Positions 24,122 through 33,034 of a stretch of DNA of 64,000 nucleotides are shown here, piece after piece. How positions within the stretch are numbered: position 1 is the stretch's first letter; each line of letters opens with the position of its first letter. The position numbers and the translations under genes are program-made. Below the pieces are notes generated by a model that did not search any database, was not told the DNA's origin, and saw only the letters and a list, made by a program, of their open reading frames with translations. This stretch comes from JALZAI01 sp038207565 (GTDB lineage: Bacteria > Actinomycetota > Actinomycetes > Mycobacteriales > Jatrophihabitantaceae). Location of the stretch: NCBI GenBank assembly GCA_038207565.1, contig JBBQZQ010000020.1:7084-71083 (forward strand). The letters run 5' to 3'.

Positions 24122-25128
24122 CGGCCGATTCTAGCCGGGGAGGTCAGTGCGCGGTCCCGGTGCGCGGACCGGTATGCCCGGGGACTCAGACCGAATTCCC
24201 GGCGGAACGCCCGCGAGAAGTACTCGGCAGAGATGAACCCACACTCCTGTGCCACCTTCTCCACCTGGGCGGACGCGGTGCGGCCGGCAAGCAGCTCCGC
24301 CGCGTGCTCGAGGCGACGCCGCCGGATGCGCGCCGCCGGGCTCTCCGTCCCGTTGAAGGCGCGATAGAGCTGACGCAGGGAGACGTTGAGCTGGGCGGCG
24401 ATCGTGGCCGGGGTCAGCAGCGGGTCGGCGGCCTGTTCGAAGATCATGGTGTCGGTACGGCTACGGATGGCCTCCATCTGCTCCACGTCCGTGCGGCGCT
24501 TACGTACCAGCGTGCGCAGCAACAAGCCCGCGAGCGCCCCGAGATAGCGGTCGACGCCGACGAGGCTCACCGAGGACCCCAGCTCGTCCGCACCCGTCAG
24601 CAGCAGCCCGACCGCCGAGCGCAGTAGCTGCGCCTGGAATGCGGTCAGGTCGAAGGACTGATCGAACATCTCAGCCAGGGTGGCCGGCTCGATGCCGATC
24701 GTCGCGCGCTGCACGTTGAGGGTGAACAGGTGCGTGTTGGCGATGAACTGTTCGCGCATCTCCTCTGTCGGCTCGATGACCCGCAGCGTCCCCCGACTGA
24801 GCTGTCCGAGCGGGTCGAACACCGATCCGGCACACTCGGCGCGCACCATGATGTGGACGGCACTGTCGCTGCCGTTGCCCGGCAGGCGCGCCGGACGATG
24901 CAGCTCTGCGCCGCTGAGCGTCGAGGCCGACCAGATGCAGCGCGCCCCGCGCAGCCGAGCGCCCTTGAAGAAGTAGGCGGCGCGGGGGTTTGGCAACCGA
25001 CTGATCTGTAGTCCCAGCGGACCCATCCGAACCCGGCCGGGCCACGAGTCGGCCGTGTCGGCCGAGACGTCGAGCCATGCGACGGCACCTGGTGGCGGCA
25101 TCTCAGAGCGCGGCTGGACGTCGGACAT
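24118..25128 (-). CDS. AraC-family transcriptional regulator
   Basis: A 336-residue protein. The C-terminal AraC DNA-binding domain (about residues 225-325) has both helix-turn-helix units: TPATIAAQLNVSLRQLYRAF, then VEKVAQECGFISAEYFSRAF followed by RREFGLSPRAYRS. The N-terminal 200 residues resemble the AraC_binding_2 (NitR/MocR-like) sensing domain, with 'LGLQISRLPNPRAAYF' and 'AVHIMVRAE'. ATG 25128 is divergent from the anti-sigma kinase at 25377. The stop overlaps the LOV-PP2C start, so both are one transcript. The effector is unknown. Confidence 0.9.
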   Translation of the reverse strand: MSDVQPRSEMPPPGAVAWLDVSADTADSWPGRVRMGPLGLQISRLPNPRAAYFFKGARLRGARCIWSASTLSGAELHRPARLPGNGSDSAVHIMVRAECAGSVFDPLGQLSRGTLRVIEPTEEMREQFIANTHLFTLNVQRATIGIEPATLAEMFDQSFDLTAFQAQLLRSAVGLLLTGADELGSSVSLVGVDRYLGALAGLLLRTLVRKRRTDVEQMEAIRSRTDTMIFEQAADPLLTPATIAAQLNVSLRQLYRAFNGTESPAARIRRRRLEHAAELLAGRTASAQVEKVAQECGFISAEYFSRAFRREFGLSPRAYRSAHRDRALTSPARIGR

Positions 25129-25376
25129 CGCTCAAGCAACCCTCCGTCGTGCGCTCCGGTTGAACGCGCAAGCTGGACGATATCGCTCACGCAGTGCGCA
25201 AGCACCACCCAAACCGCCCGGAACACGCGGACCGGCACCCCGGAAGGTTTGGAGTCCACGTGGCGGGGGCAGGCTGCAGGGGCCTAGGGAGCAAAGGGGG
25301 CCCTCTGGTTCCGTCTCGATACCCGTCGCACGTCCACCCCGTTGCCGTCCCTCGATGAGGAAGATTGTTCCTGTCC

Positions 25377-25754
25377 GTGACCGGAGATGCACAGCTCGCC
25401 CTACCGCAAGGATCGCAGGCCCCGGCCAGCGCCCGGGCGTGGCTCTGCGAGCACGCGACCGGACTCGGTGAGGACACCATCGGCGACGCCTTACTCGTGG
25501 TCAGCGAGCTGGTCACGAACGCGGTTTGTCACGGCCGGGCTGACGCCGTACTCAGACTTGAACGCTTCGACAGCAGAATCCGCATTTCCGTCAGTGACGC
25601 CAGTGACGCCATGCCGGAGCCCTCGCGCGGCGTGCATCTCGACGCGCCCAGCGGGCGCGGGCTGATGATCGTCGCGGCCACTGCGGCCGACTGGGGGGTC
25701 CGCCGAAATGACCCCGGGCCCGGCAAGACGGTGTGGGCAGACCTCGAGCTGTGA
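25377..25754 (+). CDS. HATPase anti-sigma / regulatory kinase (RsbW-like)
   Basis: About 125 residues with the GHKL fold of RsbW-type kinases. The N-box is VVSELVTNAVCHGRADAVLR, followed by ISVSDASDAMPEP and the GRGLMIV loop (SGRGLMIVAATAADWGVRR) and a closing strand GKTVWADLEL. It has the short single-domain form typical of the many actinomycete anti-sigma kinases. The start codon is uncertain: GTG 25377 is used, and TTG 25365 sits too near the GAGGAAG at 25357. It is divergently transcribed from the AraC/LOV-PP2C unit, a natural partner-switching neighbour, but its target is unknown. Confidence 0.82.
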   Translation: MTGDAQLALPQGSQAPASARAWLCEHATGLGEDTIGDALLVVSELVTNAVCHGRADAVLRLERFDSRIRISVSDASDAMPEPSRGVHLDAPSGRGLMIVAATAADWGVRRNDPGPGKTVWADLEL

Positions 25755-25831
25755 GTGCGCGCCGACCGCTGACCTACCGAGCCAGGTGATGGCAGATCGC
25801 ATCGACCGGCGAAGTACCAGCCGGTGGGTGG

Positions 25832-26158
25832 TCAGGAGTCCGTCGGGTGTGAGCCCTGACCGTGTTCCTGCTCCCACCGGGTGAGTTGTTCGTTCAGTGC
25901 GCGCATGAACTCCCAGGCCTGGCTTGCCGGGATCCGTACCCGGCTGACCACCTTCGCAGGCGCCACGGCGAACACCTCGCCGGTGTTGTCGTCCTGGTGC
26001 GGCACAGGAGGCATGGTGGGCACCGCGAAGTCGAGGATGAACCCATCGGAGTCGTGCCAGATCTGTGCGAAGCTGGCGTAGACGCCAACCTCCTGTTCCG
26101 GCGGCAGATTCAGCGCGAGACGGGTCTCGTGCGGCGGGGGCTGCGGTTCGGTCACCAC
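25832..26158 (-). CDS. DUF3467-like small protein
   Basis: About 108 residues from GTG 26158 (next in-frame GTG 26155), with an AGGGTCGGT run upstream. The core 'PPEQEVGVYASFAQIWHDSD', 'GFILDFAVPTMPP' and 'VVSRVRIPASQAWEFMRALN' fits DUF3467 ('yaNfv.v..s..ef.lDF......p....vvsRv.lsp.hak.l...L...l..we'). Function is unknown; it is presumably cytoplasmic. It is transcribed divergently from the histidine kinase gene, with only about 55 bases between, so promoters overlap. Confidence 0.65.
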   Translation of the reverse strand: MVTEPQPPPHETRLALNLPPEQEVGVYASFAQIWHDSDGFILDFAVPTMPPVPHQDDNTGEVFAVAPAKVVSRVRIPASQAWEFMRALNEQLTRWEQEHGQGSHPTDS

Positions 26159-26213
26159 ACCGACCCTAGCGATCCGCGCTGCGTGGGTGATCCGGGTCGG
26201 TAGCGTGACCGCC

Positions 26214-27353
26214 ATGTTCGGGCCATCCGTGCGAGCGACGGGCGCGCGGTTGTCGTTCTGGCGCGCGGTCGCGGGAGTTCGCATCACGGCCCTGGTGGTG
26301 TGCCTCTACCTGATCGCCCGCTGGCACGCGCTCTATGCCGATCTCGCGTGGGCCGTCGCGGCAGGCGCGGCGATGGTACTCGTCACGGCGGTGCTGAGCT
26401 GGCTCGCCTGGACGGGTCGGGCCCACCGCGCGCCCGTCGTCGCGTCGGACGTCGTGATCACCGCCGTGCTGACGCTGGCGTCCATCCCGGCCCAGAGCGG
26501 CGACCAACGACACGGCAGCATGACCACACTGACGACCATCTGGGCGGTCGGACCAGCGCTCGAGGCAGGCATCCTGCTCGGTGCGTACGCGGGCCTGATT
26601 GCCGCCGCAGCCCAGTTCGCGGTGTCACTGGTCGTGCGGTCGGGCTACGACCTGCGCACGCTCTACAGCGGAGTGCTGCTACTGATGGCGGGCGGATTCA
26701 CCGGCTACGCCGCCACGTTGGCCGTCCGGACGGAGCGGGCCCTGCAAGCGGCAACCGCCGCGCGCGCAGCGAGTGACGAGCGGACCCGGATGGCGCGGTC
26801 CATCCATGACGGCACGCTGCAGTTGCTCAGCCTCGTCCACCGCAACGGGCTCGCGGCGGGCGGCGAGTGGGCGCGACTCGCGCTTGCGGCCGGGGAGCAG
26901 GAACGTGCGCTGCGAGGCCTCATCGCGCAACCCGACGCGGCCGCGCCGTCGCGCGCAAGCGACGCCGAAACCGATCTCTGCCTGAGCCTGCGGGCGTTGC
27001 GCTCGGACCGGGTCACCGTGGTCACCCCAGCCGGACACCTCGCGCTGGGGGCGGCCACCACCGACGAGCTGACAGCAGCCGTCCGGGCCGCTCTGGACAA
27101 CGTGTCGGTGCACGCCGGACGTGACGCGCATGCCTGGGTGCTGCTGGAGCACGAGGGCGACGAGGTCCGGATCACCGTGCGTGATGACGGCGCCGGATTC
27201 GCCGTTGGCCGGCTCGATGAAGCCGCCGGCGAGCACCGCCTGGGTGTCACGCACTCCATCAGGGGCCGCATCGTCCGGCTCGGCGGGGAGGTCGACATCA
27301 CCTCCGAGCCGGGCCGCGGGACGACGGTGCAGTTGGCGGTGCCAGTCGCATGA
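26214..27353 (+). CDS. Membrane histidine kinase, NarL/MacS type
   Basis: A 379-residue sensor. Five or six membrane helices occupy residues 20-170 (e.g. VRITALVVCLYLIARW, GAYAGLIAAAAQFAVSLVV). The dimerisation helix carries the phospho-acceptor H198 in ARSIHDGTLQLLSLV, with the HDGTLQ form typical of HisKA_3 kinases. The HATPase follows: N-box AALDNVSVHAG and the G-box RDDGAGF...LGVTHSI...GRGTTVQL. ATG 26214 is used, since the upstream in-frame start lacks support. The stop overlaps the response regulator start (ATGA at 27350). The signal is unknown; there is no extracellular domain of any size. Confidence 0.9.
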   Translation: MFGPSVRATGARLSFWRAVAGVRITALVVCLYLIARWHALYADLAWAVAAGAAMVLVTAVLSWLAWTGRAHRAPVVASDVVITAVLTLASIPAQSGDQRHGSMTTLTTIWAVGPALEAGILLGAYAGLIAAAAQFAVSLVVRSGYDLRTLYSGVLLLMAGGFTGYAATLAVRTERALQAATAARAASDERTRMARSIHDGTLQLLSLVHRNGLAAGGEWARLALAAGEQERALRGLIAQPDAAAPSRASDAETDLCLSLRALRSDRVTVVTPAGHLALGAATTDELTAAVRAALDNVSVHAGRDAHAWVLLEHEGDEVRITVRDDGAGFAVGRLDEAAGEHRLGVTHSIRGRIVRLGGEVDITSEPGRGTTVQLAVPVA

Positions 27354-28009
27354 CGCGCGTGCTGCTGGTCGACGACCACCCGATCTGGCGCGACGCCCTC
27401 GAGCGCGATCTAGTCGACGCGGGATTCGAGGTGGTGGGGGCCTTCGGCGACGCCGAGTCGGCATTGCGGGCCAGCCCGGCGCTGCGTCCCGATGTCGTGC
27501 TCATGGACCTGCAGTTGCCCGCGATGTCCGGCGTCGAGGCCACCGCCACGCTCGTCGGGCAGGACCCCGGCGTCCGTATCCTGATGTTCTCGGCCTCGGG
27601 TGAGGACCCTGACGTGCTGGCAGCCATGAAGGCCGGTGCCCGTGGCTACCTGGTCAAGTCTGCGCGGCGCGCCGACTTGCTGGAGGCCGTGCGCCGGACG
27701 GCCCTCGGCGCTGCCACGTTCTCCCCTGGTCTGGCAGCCTTGGTGCTGGGCGAGTACCACCGCATTCGTCGCGACGAGCCCTCGCCGGGCACGGAGCTTA
27801 CGCAGCGCGAGGCCGAGATCCTGCGGCTGGTCTCGACGGGCAGCAGCGCGAAGCAGATCGCCGCGGAACTGGTCATCTCACACCGCACCGTGCAGAACCA
27901 CATCCAGAACACCCTGCGCAAGCTCCAGCTGCACAACCGTGTCGAACTCACCCGATGGGCCATCGGAGCAGGTCTCGCGGGACAGGCACGGCCGCACCCT
28001 GACCCATAG
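27350..28009 (+). CDS. LuxR/NarL-family response regulator
   Basis: A 219-residue regulator. The receiver domain (1-120) has acidic pair D8-D9, phospho-acceptor D53 (VVLMDLQLPAMSG), Ser/Thr in MFSASG and Lys in YLVKSA. The LuxR helix-turn-helix (about 148-210) reads LTQREAEILRLVSTGSSAKQ, IAAELVISHRTVQNHIQNTL. It is coupled to the kinase by a 4-base overlap. Targets are unknown. It converges with the PknB-type kinase gene; a short palindrome lies in the 52-base gap. Confidence 0.92.
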   Translation: MTRVLLVDDHPIWRDALERDLVDAGFEVVGAFGDAESALRASPALRPDVVLMDLQLPAMSGVEATATLVGQDPGVRILMFSASGEDPDVLAAMKAGARGYLVKSARRADLLEAVRRTALGAATFSPGLAALVLGEYHRIRRDEPSPGTELTQREAEILRLVSTGSSAKQIAAELVISHRTVQNHIQNTLRKLQLHNRVELTRWAIGAGLAGQARPHPDP

Positions 28010-28031
28010 CCGACCGTGTGCCGTTGCCGGC

Positions 28032-28045
28032 CGGGAACGTTCCCG
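28032..28045. other. Perfect 14-base palindrome between convergent genes
   Basis: CGGGAACGTTCCCG could fold as a 5-bp stem with a 4-base ACGT loop and might act as a weak bidirectional terminator between 28009 and 28062. It shares the GGAACG/CGTTCC halves with the palindrome at 21822 but is not in a promoter position. Confidence 0.35.
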
Positions 28046-28061
28046 CCCGCCGCGGCAGCGG

Positions 28062-29714
28062 TCAGCCTCCGGCCGCGACCGAGGAGCTGGCCGGCGCCGA
28101 TGTGATGGGCGCGGCCGACGACGCCGGTGGGGCCGAGGACGTGGGTGGGGCCACCGACGTGGGTGGGGCCAGCGACGAGCTGGGGGGCGGTGCAGTCGAG
28201 CTCGACGTCGACGGCGCCGCCGAACTGCTGCTCGTGGCAGCACTCGACGAGCTCGACGCGCTCGACGCGGCGCTTTCGCTCGTGGGGGCCGCGCTACTGG
28301 ATGTCGCTTGCGAGGAGCGGGTCGCCGTGCGGGATGAATGCGACTTCGTGGACGTGGTGTCGGGTGACTTGACGACGGCCACCTGCGGGCGCGTACCACT
28401 TGCTCGCGTGGGTGACCGCGCAACGCGCTGCGAAGGTGACGTCGAGGTCACCGGCGGGCTGGCGTGGTCGGAGGCCGAGGGTCGTAACGCGATCAGCACG
28501 ACACCACCCAGGCCGAGGACGACGGCGGCCACCGCGGCGGCGACGAGCCAGCCGAGCCCGCGTCGGTGTAGCGGATCGTGCTCTGCAGCGTCGGTGGGCT
28601 CGACGAACCCGATCTGTCCCAGCGGCTGCGCAGCGGCGAGAGCAGCCGGCGCGGCGAGAGCAGCCGGCGGCTGCGCAGCGGCGAGAGCAGCCGGCGCGGC
28701 AAGAGCAGCACGCGCCGCGAGGGCCGTGGCCGGGTTCGCCCGGGTAGCACGCAACGTGCGGGCCACTTCGTCGGTGGACGGCCGGTCAGTCGGTTCGCCG
28801 GCAGTCATGGCCCGCAGCAGCGCGGGCCACGGATCGGGGAGGTTCGTGGGCACTTCGGGCCCGCGCGCCAATCGGGCCATGGCCGCCTGCAAGGGGGGCC
28901 CGCCGAAGGAGCGGGTACCGCTGAGTGCCTCGATCAGCACCAGACCCAGCGCGTAGACGTCCGCAGCAGGGCCGACGTCGATGCCGCGAGCCTGCTCAGG
29001 GGCGAGGTAAGACGCAGTGCCGAGGGTCGCATCGATACTGGTGAGCCGCTCGCTGCCGAGCAGGCGGACGATCCCGAAATCGGACAGGCGAGCCCGCAGC
29101 AACGTGTCGTCATCCGGGTGATCCGCACCGAGCAGGATGTTCGCCGGCTTGACGTCGCGGTGCACCATCCCCCGGGCGTGCACATAAGACAGCGCATCCG
29201 CGATCTGGATGCCGATCTCGCGCACTTGTTCTTCCGGCAGCGCCGAATCCTTGATGAGGTCCGCGAGGGTCGGCCCGTCGACCAGCTCCATCACGAGGAA
29301 CGCGGGGCCGTCCGAGGCGGCGACCGATCCGTCGAACAAAGTGATCAGATTGGGGTGGTTCAGGGTGGCCAGAGCGTGCAGTTCGAGCTGCTGGCGCTGG
29401 GCGTCCGACGCGGTGTCCAGCGTCAGTGGGCGGGTGCGGAAGACCTTGACGGCCACGTCGCGCGCCAGCGTCTGGTCACGGGCCCGGAACACATCAGCCA
29501 TCCCGCCTGCGCCGATGCGGTCGACGACGCGGTAGCGGTCCGCCAGCAACCACCCGCCGGGCGGCTGGTCCGGCGACTGCTGGGACTGCCCATGGGTCAG
29601 CGTGGACGGCGCCTGCGCCCGTGAACTTCCGTCCCCGGCGATGACGGGAACCGCGGCGGTGTCGTCGTCAACTGGGCCGTCACCAGAGGTGTCGTCACCG
29701 GGTTCGCGCTTCAT
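28062..29714 (-). CDS. PknB-type transmembrane serine/threonine kinase
   Basis: A 550-residue protein. The kinase domain (about residues 60-320) has the P-loop IGAGGMADVF, Lys in AVKVF, HRDVKPANILLG, the DFG motif (LSDFGIV) and the APE segment (YLAPEQARG). A linker of Ala/Pro-rich repeats (about 330-375) leads to one membrane helix (WLVAAAVAAVVLGLGGVVLI, about 390-410). The outside part is almost entirely Ser/Thr/Pro/Ala and has no PASTA repeats, so it is not a classical PknB peptidoglycan sensor; the tail may be a stalk or glycosylated. ATG 29714. It is a single gene, divergent from the amidase. Confidence 0.92.
   Translation of the reverse strand: MKREPGDDTSGDGPVDDDTAAVPVIAGDGSSRAQAPSTLTHGQSQQSPDQPPGGWLLADRYRVVDRIGAGGMADVFRARDQTLARDVAVKVFRTRPLTLDTASDAQRQQLELHALATLNHPNLITLFDGSVAASDGPAFLVMELVDGPTLADLIKDSALPEEQVREIGIQIADALSYVHARGMVHRDVKPANILLGADHPDDDTLLRARLSDFGIVRLLGSERLTSIDATLGTASYLAPEQARGIDVGPAADVYALGLVLIEALSGTRSFGGPPLQAAMARLARGPEVPTNLPDPWPALLRAMTAGEPTDRPSTDEVARTLRATRANPATALAARAALAAPAALAAAQPPAALAAPAALAAAQPLGQIGFVEPTDAAEHDPLHRRGLGWLVAAAVAAVVLGLGGVVLIALRPSASDHASPPVTSTSPSQRVARSPTRASGTRPQVAVVKSPDTTSTKSHSSRTATRSSQATSSSAAPTSESAASSASSSSSAATSSSSAAPSTSSSTAPPPSSSLAPPTSVAPPTSSAPPASSAAPITSAPASSSVAAGG
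28623..28712. repeat. 45-base tandem duplication in the kinase linker
   Basis: Two adjacent 45-base units (28623-28667 and 28668-28712) differ at only a few positions. Each encodes a 15-residue Ala-rich block (minus strand, AALAAPAALAAAQPP type). It lengthens the linker between kinase domain and membrane helix. Confidence 0.85.
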
Positions 29715-29968
29715 GATGTCTCGAGTCTTCCCTCAGCACTGCCAGAGCGAACGCGCGCTGTCTGTTCAGCGGCGTCGCCCACTCACCCATCGGCGGGCGA
29801 GCGCCACTACTTTACGAAAAGCGCGTGGCCGGGCCTGGACCCCATCGGGTGATCTGAGGGCGCCGATGCGCTCTTCGTCACCGACGTTGACAGGTGCTCG
29901 AAACGTGGGGGACGGTATCGACTGTTCTGCGCTGCTTGCGCCAACACTCCGGCCCCTGGAGGCCCCCC

Positions 29969-31594
29969 ATGACCCGCTTCATCCGACGCTGGTCGGTCAA
30001 CCTGGGCGTAAGCGCCCTCGTCGTGACCGCTCTCCTAGCCCCGGCAGCCGACGGTCAGGCGCCCAGCGTGTCGCACGCCGTGGCGGCTGCCGACCCGACC
30101 TCGATGCAGGTCGCCGGGGTGAACATCGACGCCAGCACCATCCCCCAGTTGCAACTGCTGATGAATCAGCACCAGCTCACGTCGCTGGGATTGGTGCATT
30201 TCTACAAGGGCAGGATCGCGGCGCTGAACCCGAAGCTGCACGCTGTGATCACCGTGAGCAGCACCGCCGAGGCAGCCGCGCGGGCCGATGACCAGGCCCG
30301 CGCACGCGGTGACCGTCGTCCGCTGCTGGGCATCCCGGTCCTCGTCAAGGACAACATCGACACCACTGGGATGCCGACGACGGCCGGTTCCCTCGCACTG
30401 CGGGGCAGCACCCCACCGGATGCGTTCATCGTGCGCCGGCTCAAGGCGGCGGGCGCACTGATCATCGGCAAGACGAACCTTTCGGAGTGGGCCAACTTCC
30501 GCTCCACCCAGTCCTCCAGCGGTTGGAGCGCTGTCGGCGGTCAGACCAACATGGCTTACGCGCTCGACCGGAACCCCTGCGGGTCCAGTTCCGGGTCAGG
30601 CGTGGCCACGTCCGCCGATCTTGCGACCGTCTCCATCGGCACCGAGACCGATGGCTCGATCGTGTGCCCCTCCGGGCAGAACGGCGATGTGGGAATCAAA
30701 CCGACTCTCGGCCTGGTCAGCCGCTCCGGCATCGTCCCGCTATCGGCCCAGCAGGACACTGCCGGCCCGATGACGCGCAATGTCACCGACGCGGCAGTCG
30801 TGCTCGGCGCGATCACCGGCGTTGACCCCAACGACTCTGCCACCCAGGCTCAGAGCGGCCACGTATACCGCGACTACACGAGGTTCCTCGTCCCAACTGC
30901 GCTTCGAGGCGCCCGTATCGGGGTGTGGCGCGCCGGCAACTTCGGGATCAGCCCGGAGACCGACGCGATCATGAACCGGACCATCGCCAGGATGAAGACA
31001 CTCGGCGCGACGATTGTCGACCCCGCCGACATCGCCATCGACGCCGCATTCGGTCCGGAATTCACCGCGCTGCTGTACGAGTTCAAGCACGACATCAGGG
31101 CCTACCTGACCGCGCACACCGCCGCGGGGTACCCGAAGAGCCTGCAAGACCTCATCGCGTTCAACCGCGCCCACCGCGCGGCTGAGCTGCGCTACTTCGG
31201 CCAGGAGATCTTCCTGCAGGCACAGGCCACCGGGACACTCTCGGACCCTGTCTACCTCAAGGCCCGCCACGATGCGTCGGCAATTGCGCGCAACGCGATC
31301 AACAGCACGATGACCGATAACCGCCTCGACGCGATCATCGCCCCGACCAACTCCCCCGCGTGGACGACTGACCTGATCAACGGGGACCACTTCTCGATCG
31401 GCACCTCGAGTCCCGCCGCGATCAGCGGCTTCGCCAACATCACCGTCCCGGCCGGCTACGCCTTCCACCTGCCGGTGGGCGTGTCCTTCATCGGCGGCAA
31501 GTGGGACGAGCCCGAGCTGATCAAGCTCGGGTACGCGTGGGAGCAGGCGACCCACATCCGCAAGCCCCCGGCGTTCCTCCCGCACACGCCGTAA
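29969..31594 (+). CDS. Secreted amidase (amidase-signature family)
   Basis: A 541-residue protein from ATG 29969, with GGAGG 6 bases upstream. The signal peptide is WSVNLGVSALVVTALLAPAA. The amidase-signature core has catalytic Lys in PVLVKDNIDT, the cis-Ser in CGSSSGSGVA and the nucleophile Ser in GTETDGSIVCPS (Ser-cis-Ser-Lys triad). The C-terminal part 'IIAPTNSPAW' and 'GFANITVPAGY' is typical of secreted actinobacterial members. It hydrolyses an amide bond of unknown substrate outside the cytoplasm. A strong hairpin follows 15 bases after the stop. Confidence 0.92.
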   Translation: MTRFIRRWSVNLGVSALVVTALLAPAADGQAPSVSHAVAAADPTSMQVAGVNIDASTIPQLQLLMNQHQLTSLGLVHFYKGRIAALNPKLHAVITVSSTAEAAARADDQARARGDRRPLLGIPVLVKDNIDTTGMPTTAGSLALRGSTPPDAFIVRRLKAAGALIIGKTNLSEWANFRSTQSSSGWSAVGGQTNMAYALDRNPCGSSSGSGVATSADLATVSIGTETDGSIVCPSGQNGDVGIKPTLGLVSRSGIVPLSAQQDTAGPMTRNVTDAAVVLGAITGVDPNDSATQAQSGHVYRDYTRFLVPTALRGARIGVWRAGNFGISPETDAIMNRTIARMKTLGATIVDPADIAIDAAFGPEFTALLYEFKHDIRAYLTAHTAAGYPKSLQDLIAFNRAHRAAELRYFGQEIFLQAQATGTLSDPVYLKARHDASAIARNAINSTMTDNRLDAIIAPTNSPAWTTDLINGDHFSIGTSSPAAISGFANITVPAGYAFHLPVGVSFIGGKWDEPELIKLGYAWEQATHIRKPPAFLPHTP

Positions 31595-31608
31595 TACCCG
31601 GCACAACA

Positions 31609-31643
31609 CCGAGGACCCCGACCGTCCCGGTCGGGGTCCTCGG
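31609..31643. terminator. Strong hairpin terminator between convergent units
   Basis: A perfect 15-bp stem: ccgaggaccccgacc (31609-31623) and ggtcggggtcctcgg (31629-31643) with a 5-base loop gtccc. It sits just after the amidase stop and about 80 bases past the end of the convergent coxM-like gene. There is no T-run, as is usual in high-GC actinomycetes. Confidence 0.85.
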
Positions 31644-31721
31644 CGTCGGCTAGGTGGACCAGCAACGCTGGCAGTCGCCGGGGTATGCCGACCCCCTGAT
31701 TACGTCGGTGACGACCTGAAA

Positions 31722-32543
31722 TCAGCCGGACGGTGCTGCGGCTGTCGTCAGCGCGCGCTCGGTCAGTGTGCGGATGAGGTGTCTGCGGTATTTCACGCCA
31801 CCGTGCATGTCCGCAGACGGACGGGCTTCGGCGTCGGCCACTGCGGCCGCATCGGCGATCGAGGCGCCCTGCGCGAGCGCCTGCTCGGTCGAGCTTGCGC
31901 GGATGACCCGATCGGCGCTGTTGGCGAGCGCGACCCGTCCGCCGTAGGCGGCGACGGAAACGATGGGCCAATCGTTGGCGCGGCGGGTGAACTTCTCATA
32001 TGCCCAGCCGATCGAGCCGCCGCGGGGGAACCGCACTTCGACGATGAGTTCATCGGGCTCCACCGCGGTATCGAACATTCCGCGGAAGAAGTCGGTTGCC
32101 GCGACGGTGCGGCTTCCCGACGGGCCCTGGATCACGATCGTCGCCTCCATGGCGAGCACGGCGGTCGGCAGGTCTGAGGCGGCATCACCGTGGGCCAGGG
32201 TGCCGCCGAGCGTGCCGCGTGCGCGCACCTGCGGGTCGCCCACCTGCGCAGCTACGTGCGCCAGCAACGGAACCTCGGTCAGGGCGACGTCGGAGGACTC
32301 GAGATCGAGGTGGCGAGTCAGCGCACCGACCGCGACCTCTTCACCGTCCAGCCGCACGTAGCGCAGATCGGAAATGCGGCCGATGTCGATCAGAGTCGAC
32401 GGGAACGCGAAGCGCAGCTTCATCAGCGGCAACAGCGAGTGCCCGCCGGCCAGCAGTTTCGCGTCCTCCCCCAGCTCGCCGAGTAGGGAGATGGCATGCT
32501 CGGCACTTCCGGCGCGTACGTAGTCGAACGGCGCGGGAATCAT
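31722..32543 (-). CDS. FAD-binding medium subunit, CO dehydrogenase/xanthine dehydrogenase family
   Basis: A 273-residue subunit. It starts MIPAPFDYVRAGSAEHAISL and has the FAD pyrophosphate motif AGGHSLLPLMKLR (about 32-44) and TLGGTLAHGDAASDLP (about 112-127), both diagnostic of the CoxM/XdhB flavin domain. The C-terminal CO_deh_flav_C domain contains 'YEKFTRRANDWPIVSVAA'. ATG 32543 overlaps the stop of the iron-sulfur subunit (ATGA). It passes electrons from the 2Fe-2S subunit to FAD. Last gene of a large-small-medium operon. Confidence 0.92.
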   Translation of the reverse strand: MIPAPFDYVRAGSAEHAISLLGELGEDAKLLAGGHSLLPLMKLRFAFPSTLIDIGRISDLRYVRLDGEEVAVGALTRHLDLESSDVALTEVPLLAHVAAQVGDPQVRARGTLGGTLAHGDAASDLPTAVLAMEATIVIQGPSGSRTVAATDFFRGMFDTAVEPDELIVEVRFPRGGSIGWAYEKFTRRANDWPIVSVAAYGGRVALANSADRVIRASSTEQALAQGASIADAAAVADAEARPSADMHGGVKYRRHLIRTLTERALTTAAAPSG

Positions 32544-33034
32544 GGCGTGGCCTTCACTTCCGACGCGCCGGGTGTCCCCGACGAGGCGGCGGCGAGCACC
32601 GCACGAACGATGTTGTGGTAGCCGGTGCACCGGCAGAGGTTGCCCTCGAGACCGACGCGCACCTCGTGCTCCGACGGGTTGGGGTTGCGCTGCAACAACC
32701 CGACCGACGCCATGATCATGCCGGGTGTGCAGAACCCGCATTGCAGCGCGTGCTCGGCCCGGAACGCCGCCTGTACGGGGTGCAATGTGCCGTCAGCGGC
32801 GGCGAGGCCTTCGGAGGTCGTCACGCTGCCGCCGTCAGCTTGGGCGGCAAGGATCGTGCAGCTCTTCACGGCGGCGTCGTCGAGCAGCACGGTGCACGCC
32901 CCGCAGGAGGACGTGTCGCACCCGACGTTGGCCGCCTGCTGACCGCACTGCTCGCGCAGGAAGTGGACGAGCAGCGTGCGCGCTTCGACATCGGCGGTCC
33001 GCTCGGTTCCGTTAACGGTGACGGTGACGTTCAC
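32540..33034 (-). CDS. [2Fe-2S] small subunit, CO dehydrogenase/xanthine dehydrogenase family
   Basis: A 164-residue subunit with two [2Fe-2S] clusters. The plant-ferredoxin type cluster ligands lie in GCDTSSCGACTVLLD and KSC. The second, C-terminal cluster ligands lie in QCGFCTPGM and LCRCTGY. All eight cysteines are present. GTG 33034 overlaps the large-subunit stop and its own stop overlaps the flavin-subunit start. It shuttles electrons from the molybdenum site to FAD. Confidence 0.94.
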   Translation of the reverse strand: MNVTVTVNGTERTADVEARTLLVHFLREQCGQQAANVGCDTSSCGACTVLLDDAAVKSCTILAAQADGGSVTTSEGLAAADGTLHPVQAAFRAEHALQCGFCTPGMIMASVGLLQRNPNPSEHEVRVGLEGNLCRCTGYHNIVRAVLAAASSGTPGASEVKATP

